From positions 248,001 to 312,000 of the forward strand of contig NZ_JALPRS010000001.1 in assembly GCF_023630255.1 (NCBI RefSeq): DNA of 64,000 nt, read 5' to 3'. The stretch is from Pontibacter deserti (GTDB lineage Bacteria > Bacteroidota > Bacteroidia > Cytophagales > Hymenobacteraceae). Of the stretch, positions 35,657-43,592 are shown one piece after another. Every line of letters starts with the position of its first letter. Position 1 is the stretch's first letter. Under the pieces are notes generated by a model, which saw only the letters and a program-made list of their open reading frames with translations, was not told the DNA's origin and did no database searches. A program made the translations under genes and the position numbers.

Positions 35657-37084
35657 TTACAGCCACTTAAAAAAACGGCGTAACAAATTCAGCTTGTTGC
35701 CATAAGGCGGGTACCGAAACGGAAGGTCGAGCCAGGTGCCACGATGCAGTACGCTCTTCTGATGAGAGAATACATCGAAGCTGGCAATGCCGTGGTAACT
35801 GCCCAAGCCGCTGCTACCTACGCCGCCAAAAGGTAAGTTCGGGTTTGCCAGATGAGAAATAGTATCGTTGATACAACCGCCGCCAAAAGTTACTTCATGC
35901 AGAATGCGTTGCTGGTAAAGCTTATTAGCTGAGAAGAAGTATAGTGCCAATGGTTTTTCATGTCGGTTTACTATTTTAATGGCTTCATCTATTGTTTCAA
36001 ACGTTAGTATTGGTAGCACAGGGCCAAATATCTCTTCCTGCATCGATGGGTGATCCCAGGCAATGTTGTCCAGTACAGTAGGGGCAATGTAACGGTCTGC
36101 AGCATCAGTCTCACCACCAATACGAACATGCTCCGGCGTAAGCATGGCGCTGAGCCGCTGAAAGTGGTTGTCGTTAATAATACGGGCAAAGTCGGGGCTG
36201 TTGAGGGGCTGCTCCCCATAAAACTCTTTGATGCACTGCGCCATCTGCTGTATAAATTCTTCCTTTACATCTTCCTGCACCAGTACATAATCAGGAGCTA
36301 CACAGGTTTGGCCGGCATTAAGAAATTTTCCCCAGCAGATGCGTCGTGCTGCCAGTTCCAGGTCTGTATCCGAAACAACTATAGCCGGACTTTTGCCGCC
36401 CAGCTCTAAGGTTACCGGCGTAAGATATTCGGCGGCAGCTTTCATTACAATACGGCCCACCTGGGTACTTCCCGTGAAAAAGATATAATCAAAGCGTTGG
36501 GCCAGCAGCTCTTGCGATGTTTCTACACCTCCTTCAACAACAGCCAGGTAACGCTCATCAAAATTCTGGGTGATAAGGCGGTTTACTACGGCTGCTGTAT
36601 TGGGTGCGATCTCAGATGGTTTAAGTATAGCACAGTTACCGGCTGCCATTGCCCCAATTAGTGGCGTAAACAATAAATTTAATGGGTAATTCCAGGGCGA
36701 GATGATCAGGGTTACGCCATAAGGTTGCGGGTAAACATAACTGCGTGCAGGGAAATTAATGAGAGTTTCCGGTACTCGGCGCGGACATGCCCAGTCTTCG
36801 ATACTTTTCAAAGCTAGTTTCAGCTCCAGTTCTATAAATCCTATTTCGGTACCAAAAGCTTCCAGGGCAGGCTTCCTGAAATCGGCGTAAAGGGCATCAA
36901 ACAATTCCTGCTCATGTTGCTTTAGCACGCGTTGCAGTTTGCGCAATTGTTCTTTCCTGAACGCAACAGGTAATGTATGGCCATCAGCAAAAAAAGCTCG
37001 CTGTGATGTAAGAAGTGCCTGTATTCGCTTCTTGATTTCTTCCTGAGACACTTGACCGGTAGAGTTTGGGGGGGCAATAGCCAT
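35657..37084 (-). CDS. Aldehyde dehydrogenase family protein
   Basis: It oxidises an aldehyde to the acid using NAD(P). The 475 residues have PQPYGVTLIISPWNYPLNLLFTPLIGAMAAGN, the substrate-site Glu in PVTLELGGKSPAIV, and the catalytic Cys C261 in NAGQTCVAPDYVLV. The short N-terminus and FGGGCINDTISHLANPNLPFGGVGSSGLGSYHG indicate the class 3 / fatty aldehyde dehydrogenase type. An SDR gene lies immediately upstream, 3 bp from this start, so a two-step alcohol to aldehyde to acid conversion is a reasonable inference. Confidence 0.92.
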   Translation of the reverse strand: MAIAPPNSTGQVSQEEIKKRIQALLTSQRAFFADGHTLPVAFRKEQLRKLQRVLKQHEQELFDALYADFRKPALEAFGTEIGFIELELKLALKSIEDWACPRRVPETLINFPARSYVYPQPYGVTLIISPWNYPLNLLFTPLIGAMAAGNCAILKPSEIAPNTAAVVNRLITQNFDERYLAVVEGGVETSQELLAQRFDYIFFTGSTQVGRIVMKAAAEYLTPVTLELGGKSPAIVVSDTDLELAARRICWGKFLNAGQTCVAPDYVLVQEDVKEEFIQQMAQCIKEFYGEQPLNSPDFARIINDNHFQRLSAMLTPEHVRIGGETDAADRYIAPTVLDNIAWDHPSMQEEIFGPVLPILTFETIDEAIKIVNRHEKPLALYFFSANKLYQQRILHEVTFGGGCINDTISHLANPNLPFGGVGSSGLGSYHGIASFDVFSHQKSVLHRGTWLDLPFRYPPYGNKLNLLRRFFKWL

Positions 37085-37087
37085 ATA

Positions 37088-37939
37088 TTAAAGGTTAGGC
37101 TTTTTATCAGTTTCAGATTGCGCTGGTGCAGGTCGACCTGTAAAGTGATCCATAGAAGTATATACGTTAAAAAATCTGCCGACAATAAGGTCAAATAAAC
37201 GTGTTGGCAAAAGCCCCCGCAGCAAGGGTAGAAGGTACACAACAGATGGTTTGCGAACTATAATTCTGTTAGCAGCAATAGCTTGTACTATAGCTTCTGA
37301 AACAGCTTTGGGCTCAAGTATAGGCGTTAGTAGCGGGCCGCGTGCTCCTGCAAACATTCCGGTATTAATATAGCTTGGCGTAACTGTAGTTACATGCAGG
37401 TTTTTGCTTTGTTGTTCAAGCTCCAGTCGTAAACTCTCAGACCAGCCCAAAACAGCCCATTTGCTTGCGGCATATACGCTCATGCGTGGGTTTGGTGTTA
37501 AACCGGCTGCCGATGCAATATTGACAATATGGCCACTGCCGCGGGAAACAAATCCATCTAAAAATGCTTTTGCCACATACATAGGGCCTGCTATATTTAT
37601 ACCTAAGGTGCGGTCTATGTCGAGGTAACTGTGTTGTTGAAACAGGTCGCCTACCACAATTCCTGCATTATTAACAAGTATAGTTGGTAACCCAACATCC
37701 TGTATTACCTGCTCAGCAGCCTGTTGCACTGCCTGTGCATTAGCCACATCTACCAAGTAACCCCAAACATTATAACCTTCAGCAGCAAATTCAGCTATAG
37801 TTTGTTCTAAAAGCGATGGGTTTACATCCCATATAACCAGCTGGCTTGCGCCACGTAGCAGGCATTTCCGGCCCATTAGTTTACCGATGCCTGAGGCACC
37901 GCCTGTAATCAAAACTATACTTCCTGAAATTTGAGTCAT
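37088..37939 (-). CDS. SDR-family oxidoreductase
   Basis: 283 residues. The Rossmann motif is VLITGGASGIGKLMGRKCL; NNAGIVV marks strand 4; and the active-site pair is the Tyr and Lys of SVYAASKWAVLG. The size and the C-terminal VYLLPLLRGLLPTRLFDLIVGRF helix suit the retinol-dehydrogenase-like or acyl-alcohol SDR group, which often binds membranes. It is the first gene of a pair with the aldehyde dehydrogenase. Confidence 0.88.
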   Translation of the reverse strand: MTQISGSIVLITGGASGIGKLMGRKCLLRGASQLVIWDVNPSLLEQTIAEFAAEGYNVWGYLVDVANAQAVQQAAEQVIQDVGLPTILVNNAGIVVGDLFQQHSYLDIDRTLGINIAGPMYVAKAFLDGFVSRGSGHIVNIASAAGLTPNPRMSVYAASKWAVLGWSESLRLELEQQSKNLHVTTVTPSYINTGMFAGARGPLLTPILEPKAVSEAIVQAIAANRIIVRKPSVVYLLPLLRGLLPTRLFDLIVGRFFNVYTSMDHFTGRPAPAQSETDKKPNL

Positions 37940-38056
37940 GAATGGACGGGTATAGGTGTATAAAGTATTCTCTGTTGAAAGAGTAGTTTAATATAAACAA
38001 GTTTTGAAAAAGATGAAGTATTAATGCTGAAGTATAAAACAGGAAAGCAGATACTA

Positions 38057-38072
38057 TAAATTTGTATCTTTG
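38057..38072 (+). promoter_or_regulatory. Two tandem -7 promoter elements before the HMG-CoA lyase-like gene
   Basis: TAAATTTG (38057-38064) is followed directly by TATCTTTG (38065-38072); both match TAnnTTTG. No TTG stands at the right -33 distance. The leader would be about 45-55 nt. Confidence 0.4.
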
Positions 38073-38122
38073 ATTGTAAAGTAATTTCGTACACAGCCTG
38101 CTAACGTATAGCTGATACTACT

Positions 38123-38968
38123 ATGAAGATAATAGAATGCCCGCGCGATGCCATGCAGGGGCTCCAGAAGTTTATACCTACTGATGTTAAAATCGAATAC
38201 ATAAACCAGTTGCTGCAGGTTGGGTTTGATACAATAGATTTTGGAAGCTTTGTGTCGCCGAAAGCTATTCCGCAGATGAGCGATACTGCCGAAGTACTGG
38301 CCAACCTGGATCTGGAAAATACTATCTCAAAACTGCTGGCTATTATCGCCAATGTACGTGGTGCCGAAGATGCTGCGCAGCACAAGCAGATCGATTACCT
38401 GGGCTTCCCGCTGTCGGTTTCGGAAACGTTTCAGCAGCGCAATACCAACAAAAGTATAGCCGAGGCAATGGTGCAGCTGGCTCAGATACAGGATATCTGC
38501 CATAAGCACAATAAAACGTTGGTAACTTACATCTCCATGGGTTTCGGTAATCCGTACAACGACCCTTGGGATACGGAGACAGTACTTCACTTCGTTAAGG
38601 AGCTGGATAAGCTGCAGGTAAAGATCATTTCGCTTTCTGATACCATCGGCGTTTCTAACCCGGATAACATCAGCTATCTTTTCGGTTCTCTTATTCCTGA
38701 ATTTAAACACATTGAGTTTGGTGCGCACCTGCATACTACCCCCACCACCTGGCAGGAAAAAGTAGAAGCAGCTTATACTTCCGGTTGCCGCCGTTTCGAT
38801 GGAGCTATCAGGGGGTTTGGTGGATGCCCGATGGCAAAGGATGAACTGGTAGGAAATATGGCCACCGAAAATTTAGTAGCTTACTTTACCACGATTGGTG
38901 TAAATTTGAACCTTAATAAAGCTGCACTTGATGCGGCCATTGCACAGTCTGGGGCTGTGTTTTCTTAA
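38123..38968 (+). CDS. Hydroxymethylglutaryl-CoA lyase-like protein
   Basis: HMG-CoA lyase splits HMG-CoA into acetyl-CoA and acetoacetate. The 281 residues match the TIM-barrel family along their length: ECPRDAMQG (catalytic Arg-Asp), SLSDTIGVSNPDNI, AHLH (metal-binding His pair) and RGFGGCPMAKDELVGNMATENL with the catalytic Cys. The canonical VHCHDTYG reads AHLHTTPT, so the His pair is kept but the following Asp is Thr. This short variant is probably still a lyase, perhaps with altered substrate. A CCG-type cysteine-rich protein follows after 3 bp in the same operon. Confidence 0.85.
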   Translation: MKIIECPRDAMQGLQKFIPTDVKIEYINQLLQVGFDTIDFGSFVSPKAIPQMSDTAEVLANLDLENTISKLLAIIANVRGAEDAAQHKQIDYLGFPLSVSETFQQRNTNKSIAEAMVQLAQIQDICHKHNKTLVTYISMGFGNPYNDPWDTETVLHFVKELDKLQVKIISLSDTIGVSNPDNISYLFGSLIPEFKHIEFGAHLHTTPTTWQEKVEAAYTSGCRRFDGAIRGFGGCPMAKDELVGNMATENLVAYFTTIGVNLNLNKAALDAAIAQSGAVFS

Positions 38969-38971
38969 CAT

Positions 38972-39712
38972 ATGGCAAAAAAGATAATTGTAGATATTTT
39001 CATACCCTGCTTTGTGGACCAGATGTTTCCGCAAACCGGGATGAACATGGTAAAAGTACTGGAGAGCGTAGGCTGCGAGGTAAACTATAACCCTAACCAA
39101 ACCTGCTGCGGGCAGCCTGCTTTTAACGCCGGTTTCTTTAGCGAAGCCCGCGAAGTTGCCAACAAGTTTTTAGATGATTTCTCGAACGAGAGCTCGCATT
39201 ATATTGTAGCGCCTTCGGCATCTTGTGTAGGCATGGTACGCAATGCTTACCAGGATATTTTTGTAAAGTCGTCGAGCCTGGTAAAGTATAGGGCTATGCA
39301 GAAAAAGGTGTACGAATTCACCGAATTCCTGACCGATGTATTGGGCATAACAGCTATATCTGGCGCTTCCTTGCCGGGCAAAGCTACCTATCACGACTCT
39401 TGCAGCGCCCTGCGCGAATGCGGTATCAAAGCAGGCCCGAGAGCACTACTGGAAAATGTAGATGGTTTTGAGCTGGTAGAGATGGAAGACAATGAGACCT
39501 GCTGCGGTTTTGGCGGTACCTTTGCCGTAAAATTCGAAGCTATTTCGTCGGCTATGGCTGAACAGAAAGTAGACAATGCCCTGGCTACCGGGGCAGAGTT
39601 TATAGTATCCACAGACAGCAGCTGCCTGATGCACCTCGAAGCTTATATTCAGAAGCAAAAGAAACCGATCAGAACCATGCACATTGCTGATGTGCTGGCT
39701 AGTGGCTGGTAA
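38972..39712 (+). CDS. CCG-domain (Fe-S)-binding protein, LutA/GlpC-like
   Basis: 246 residues with two cysteine-rich CCG motifs: NQTCCGQPAFNAG and NETCCGFGGTFAVK. Between them is YHDSCSALRECGIKAGPR. This is the architecture of LutA (YkgE), the subunit of the LutABC lactate oxidation complex, and of the heterodisulfide reductase and glycolate oxidase Fe-S subunits. No LutB or LutC gene lies beside it; the operon partner is the HMG-CoA lyase-like gene 3 bp upstream. A strong terminator follows. Confidence 0.9.
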   Translation: MAKKIIVDIFIPCFVDQMFPQTGMNMVKVLESVGCEVNYNPNQTCCGQPAFNAGFFSEAREVANKFLDDFSNESSHYIVAPSASCVGMVRNAYQDIFVKSSSLVKYRAMQKKVYEFTEFLTDVLGITAISGASLPGKATYHDSCSALRECGIKAGPRALLENVDGFELVEMEDNETCCGFGGTFAVKFEAISSAMAEQKVDNALATGAEFIVSTDSSCLMHLEAYIQKQKKPIRTMHIADVLASGW

Positions 39713-39772
39713 AATTGACTGCTGATTGAGAATTGTTAATTGTTTATACTTTCATCAAGTATAGCATAAAAT

Positions 39773-39811
39773 AAAAAGGCCTGTGCAGGTTATACCTGCA
39801 CAGGCCTTTTT
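39773..39811. terminator. Bidirectional terminator
   Basis: A perfect 18-bp stem (39773-39790 with 39794-39811) with a 3-nt loop, A and T runs at its ends. It serves the convergent LutA-like and outer-membrane genes. Confidence 0.93.
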
Positions 39812-39831
39812 GCTTCTGGCTTTATTAAAAA

Positions 39832-40491
39832 TTAGCGGCTGATATAGTAGCTGAAGCCAATGCCCAAAGTACGGTTACTTAAGTCGAGTCCGAAATCTGT
39901 GTAAGTTGATTTGCCATTCTCACTATCTGGTTCTTCTTCCAGCTTGTTATAAAATAGTGAACCGAATGTGGCACTTATACCAATCTTTTCTGTCGGGAAG
40001 AATGTAATACCCGGCTCAATGGCGACATAATATTCTTTCGATTCGGTTTCTGATTTCCATAAAGTAGCGTCTCCACTTTCCAGTTTTGTTTTACCCGTAT
40101 TAAAGCCTGCAGTACCCATACCTGTTACTGCAACTTTTTCACTTAGCATAAAATACTTCTGCAGGTAAACTCCTAAACCAATTACATTCTTTTTGCTATT
40201 TCTGATGTAGTCAGAGTAGGATTGGTCTACTCTGTAATCTGATTTCTCATGGCCATAATTGAAGGCTGCACCTACTTCTATCCCGTCTTTGATCATAAAA
40301 CCAACTCGCGGACTGATTGCAAGTGTGGTAACTTCTAAATTAGCTCTTTGTGAATTAAAGGGGTTACCAACATCATCAGAGTTCTTGCTTAAGTTCACCG
40401 AACCAGACACAACTATAGAACCTTGTGTGGTTTGAGCGAATGCACCTGTACTTACAAGACCGAAAATAGCCACTGCTAAAAGTTTTTTCAT
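39832..40491 (-). CDS. Outer-membrane beta-barrel protein
   Basis: 219 residues from the ATG at 40491. A signal peptide MKKLLAVAIFGLVSTGAFAQ starts the protein. The rest has the alternating Gly/aromatic pattern of an eight-strand OmpW/OprF-like barrel and ends NRTLGIGFSYYIS-R. Upstream in-frame ATGs at 40503 and 40554 were rejected because a well-matched promoter at 40516-40545 would start the transcript close to 40510, leaving no room for the longest form and only a few bases for the middle one. Ligand unknown. Confidence 0.75.
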   Translation of the reverse strand: MKKLLAVAIFGLVSTGAFAQTTQGSIVVSGSVNLSKNSDDVGNPFNSQRANLEVTTLAISPRVGFMIKDGIEVGAAFNYGHEKSDYRVDQSYSDYIRNSKKNVIGLGVYLQKYFMLSEKVAVTGMGTAGFNTGKTKLESGDATLWKSETESKEYYVAIEPGITFFPTEKIGISATFGSLFYNKLEEEPDSENGKSTYTDFGLDLSNRTLGIGFSYYISR

Positions 40492-40515
40492 GTTTGTTTT
40501 CATATTTAGTTTCTG

Positions 40516-40545
40516 CAAAAGTATAGAAACATAGTTATAACACAA
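40516..40545 (-). promoter_or_regulatory. Consensus Bacteroidota promoter of the outer-membrane gene
   Basis: On the minus strand TTG (40545-40543), 19 nt, then TACTTTTG (40523-40516): an exact fit to TTG-N19-TAnnTTTG. It decides the start codon choice of the gene. Confidence 0.65.
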
Positions 40546-40554
40546 TATAAACAC

Positions 40555-40934
40555 TGAAAATGGAAGAATTGCTACAACTGCTCCGGATTCATACTTAGTA
40601 GTAAGGTATTAGCCGGTATTTTAATGGTATAAAATCTTAATTCTTGCCCAGAAAGAGTTTCCAATGTTAAGACAAGCGTACAAATTGTAATGCCTTGGCA
40701 ATGGCAATAAAATTGTATCCTTACCAAGCTCTTACATTATACATAGTTAGGTAGCGCAAATAAAGAAAAGAGCAGGTGGCTTTAAATTATTTGCTACAAA
40801 ACATTTCGATGTTTTATGACAACTGTTACAGTAAAAGTTGCTTAGTATATTACAATTTTTGATATGGTTACGGTTGGTAAATATATTTTAGTAGACATCT
40901 TGATCAGGTACGTGGACATACTTTATTTAACCTT
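40555..40934. other. Intergenic region before the TIGR02587 gene
   Basis: About 380 bp A+T rich, no gene. An exact inverted repeat AAAACAT (40798-40804), TTCG, ATGTTTT (40809-40815) lies about 120 bp before the next gene. Confidence 0.45.
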
Positions 40935-41837
40935 GTGCGTATACTTCCAGAAAATAAGTATAGTACAAAATTGAATGTAAACCGGATCATTGGTAACCGC
41001 CCGTTAAGGAAATCTCTGAAAGAATATGCACGTGGCATAACAGGGGGCTTATTGTTCAGCTTTCCGTTGTTGTTTACTATGGAAGTATGGTGGGCCGGCT
41101 TTACTGCCACGCCAGAGCAGCTGCTTATACTGGTATTAGTAACGTATCTGTTGTTGCTTGGCTATAACCGGTATGCCGGTATGCGGCCAGGAGTTTCGTG
41201 GCGCAGCATCATGATCGACTCGGTAGAAGAGATGGGCATTGGCGTACTATTGTCGTTTGTGGTGCTGTTTATGCTAAACCGGCTCCGGCCCGGTGAGATG
41301 GCGCTGAGCGAGATAATGGGTAAAACCATCATCGAGGCAATGGCAGTGTCGATAGGTGTATCAATTGGTACGGCACAGCTAAGCTCCGATGATTTTGAGG
41401 AAGAGGAGCGGGAGACTAACGAAGAACTGGAAGCGGAGAAAGAACCCGGCAGGTTCGGGATGGTAGTGCTGGCATTTTGCGGCGCTATACTGATTGGTGG
41501 TAATGTTGCCCCAACCGAGGAAGTAATTATGATTGCTGTGGAAGCATTGCCGTTGCACATTTTATTAATGGCGGCAGCCTCGTTGTTGTTAAGTATAGTT
41601 GTGGTATACTTCAGCGACTTTAAAGGAACTGCGCGGCAACCATCCAAAGACTTCTTTTTCTGGCTCACCTTCGATACCTGTGTAAGTTACTTGGTGGCAT
41701 TGATAGCTTCGGCATTTGTGCTCTGGTTCTTTGGCAGGTTTGATGGTGTCAGCTTTTGGACGGGTATGCAAATGACTGTAGTGCTGGGGGTATTATCGTC
41801 GTTGGGAGCATCGGCTGGAAGACTTCTGATTAAGTAG
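40935..41837 (+). CDS. TIGR02587 / DUF2391 family integral membrane protein
   Basis: 300 residues with about seven hydrophobic segments (GGLLFSFPLLFTMEVWW, LLILVLVTYLLLLGY, IGVLLSFVVLFML, and three pairs later). An acidic cytoplasmic loop DDFEEEERETNEELEAEKE divides the protein. TRG-like polar residues within VAPTEEVIMIA and the start RSLKEYARGITGG...LLFTMEVWW fit TIGR02587, a family of unknown function. Start is a GTG at 40935. A TIGR02588 gene follows 6 bp later, the known partner of this family. Confidence 0.8.
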   Translation: MRILPENKYSTKLNVNRIIGNRPLRKSLKEYARGITGGLLFSFPLLFTMEVWWAGFTATPEQLLILVLVTYLLLLGYNRYAGMRPGVSWRSIMIDSVEEMGIGVLLSFVVLFMLNRLRPGEMALSEIMGKTIIEAMAVSIGVSIGTAQLSSDDFEEEERETNEELEAEKEPGRFGMVVLAFCGAILIGGNVAPTEEVIMIAVEALPLHILLMAAASLLLSIVVVYFSDFKGTARQPSKDFFFWLTFDTCVSYLVALIASAFVLWFFGRFDGVSFWTGMQMTVVLGVLSSLGASAGRLLIK

Positions 41838-41843
41838 CGAATC

Positions 41844-42257
41844 ATGACCACCGATAAAGCTAAAAGGAAGCATAACCCTGACGAAAAAAACTGGCTGGAA
41901 TGGCTGGTATTTTGTGTAAGTCTGCTGCTGCTGCTCAGTATATTGGGATATCTGGTATACCAGGTAAGCAGTTACAAGGCCCAGGATCCTGACGTGTACG
42001 CCGAAGCACAACCTGACCCGTCGGTTATGGCGCCTAACCGCTACCAGGTAGCAGTTTATAATAAGGGCGGTTCCACTGCCGAGGAAGTGATTACTGAGTT
42101 TATACTTTATACCGATGGAAAAGAAAAGGAAAAGGCAGAGTTGATGACAGCATTTTCCCCGAAGGACTCCAAGCAGGAAGGCTGGGTAATCTTTTCGGGC
42201 CAACCATCGGATAAAGACTCTGTAGTGGCAAGAATAGTAAGTTTTAAAAAACCATAA
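41844..42257 (+). CDS. TIGR02588 family single-pass membrane protein
   Basis: 137 residues: a charged N-terminus, one transmembrane helix (WLVFCVSLLLLLSILGYLVYQV) and a soluble C-terminal domain with strands such as RYQVAVYNKGGSTAEEVITEFILYT that resembles an immunoglobulin-like fold. It matches TIGR02588, which is regularly next to TIGR02587; the two likely form a membrane complex. Function unknown. Confidence 0.8.
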   Translation: MTTDKAKRKHNPDEKNWLEWLVFCVSLLLLLSILGYLVYQVSSYKAQDPDVYAEAQPDPSVMAPNRYQVAVYNKGGSTAEEVITEFILYTDGKEKEKAELMTAFSPKDSKQEGWVIFSGQPSDKDSVVARIVSFKKP

Positions 42258-42289
42258 GCACCAATAAACAACCTAAAACTTATAGAAAA

Positions 42290-43201
42290 ATGGCAAAGAA
42301 AAAAGTAAATATAAGTAGTAACTCTAAAGATAAAAATACTTCTGCGCTGCCGTTTCCGAAAGGTAAATTATTGGCTATAGGTGGCAAAGAAAGTAAAGGC
42401 GAAGAAGAGCAGGAACAAACAGAAGTACAGCGCCTGAGCATCGACTTTATAAGCCAGGAAATTCTAAAGCGCTTTGTAGAAGAACTAAAAGGCGACAACC
42501 CATTGGTTGCAGTTATACCTACCGCTTCAGGTGAGCCTGAAGAAAGCGCGAAAAGTTATGTGGATGTATTCACAGATCTGGGAGTAAAAGATGTACAGGT
42601 AATAGATATACGCAATAGGGTGGATGCCCAGAAGGAAGAAAACTGCGACATTATAAGTCGGGCAGCAGGCGTGATGTTTACAGGTGGAGACCAATTAAAA
42701 CTAACCGCCATACTTGGCGGAACACGCTTTTTAGAGAAAATTAAGGAGCGATACACCTACGATGATTTTATAATTGCTGGTACCAGTGCCGGTGCTGCAG
42801 CATTATCAACTCCTATGATTTATGAAGGAGAAACCAACAAAGGTATGCTGAAGGGGGATGTGCGCATAACAACTGGTCTGGAGTTCCTTAAAAACATCGC
42901 TATTGATACACATTTTATACAGCGCGGGCGTATCATCAGGATGGCACAATGTATTGCTACCAATCCGGGTTGCATTGGCATAGGCCTGGAAGAAGATACC
43001 GCTATATTTGTTACCAACGGGAAAAATGTGGAAGTAGTAGGTACAGGACTTGTAACAGTAGTAGACGGGATGAATATTACCAAATCCACTATCCACGAAA
43101 TAAAAACAGGACAACCTTTTTCTGTTTGCGGACTGGAAGTGCACCTGATGGCTGATAAGGAAACATTTATCATCCCAACCTTCGAACAACTACATGCCTG
43201 A
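42290..43201 (+). CDS. cphB: Cyanophycinase (peptidase S51)
   Basis: Cyanophycinase is an exopeptidase that cuts cyanophycin (aspartate backbone with arginine side chains) into beta-Asp-Arg dipeptides. The 303 residues show GKLLAIGGKESKGE, VAVIPTASGEPEESAKSY, VMFTGGDQLKLTAILGGT, the nucleophile Ser166 in AGTSAGAAALS, and DTHFIQRGR, the family's standard motifs. No cyanophycin synthetase is in the window. It is third in a five-gene run with the TIGR02587/02588 pair before it and a guanidine-modifying-enzyme-fold protein after it, so it may act on an arginine-rich peptide or on imported cyanophycin. Confidence 0.92.
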   Translation: MAKKKVNISSNSKDKNTSALPFPKGKLLAIGGKESKGEEEQEQTEVQRLSIDFISQEILKRFVEELKGDNPLVAVIPTASGEPEESAKSYVDVFTDLGVKDVQVIDIRNRVDAQKEENCDIISRAAGVMFTGGDQLKLTAILGGTRFLEKIKERYTYDDFIIAGTSAGAAALSTPMIYEGETNKGMLKGDVRITTGLEFLKNIAIDTHFIQRGRIIRMAQCIATNPGCIGIGLEEDTAIFVTNGKNVEVVGTGLVTVVDGMNITKSTIHEIKTGQPFSVCGLEVHLMADKETFIIPTFEQLHA

Positions 43202-43210
43202 TCCTGCTAT

Positions 43211-43582
43211 ATGAAAGTATCAACGGTTGCCATATTACAGGGCCTTTACTGGTTTATTACCGGTGTATGGCCCTTTATACATTTAGGCAGTTTTCTGGCA
43301 GTTACAGGTCCTAAGCAGGATATCTGGCTGCTATATACCGTTGCTGTGCTCATTATTGTGATTGGCGGAATTTTATTGGCAGCCGGTGTAAGCAGGAGAG
43401 TAACCCCAGAGATAAAGTGGCTGGGTATAGCCGGTGCTGCAGGGCTTACAGGTATAGATGTATACTACGCCCTGAACGATGTGATATGGGATGTATATTT
43501 GCTGGATGCAGCAGGAGAGATAATTATTATACTACTATGGCTCTGGGCTGGCCGTAAAGGAATGATACATCAACAAGTATAA
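43211..43582 (+). CDS. Small hypothetical membrane protein
   Basis: 123 residues with about four transmembrane helices (VAILQGLYWFITGVWPFI, LLYTVAVLIIVIGGILLAAGV, WLGIAGAAGLTGIDVYYAL, AGEIIIILLWLWAG). No signal peptide or known family. It lies 9 bp after the cyanophycinase gene and 10 bp before the next one, so it is almost certainly in the same transcript. Confidence 0.75.
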   Translation: MKVSTVAILQGLYWFITGVWPFIHLGSFLAVTGPKQDIWLLYTVAVLIIVIGGILLAAGVSRRVTPEIKWLGIAGAAGLTGIDVYYALNDVIWDVYLLDAAGEIIIILLWLWAGRKGMIHQQV

Positions 43583-43592
43583 ATCAGAGCCC

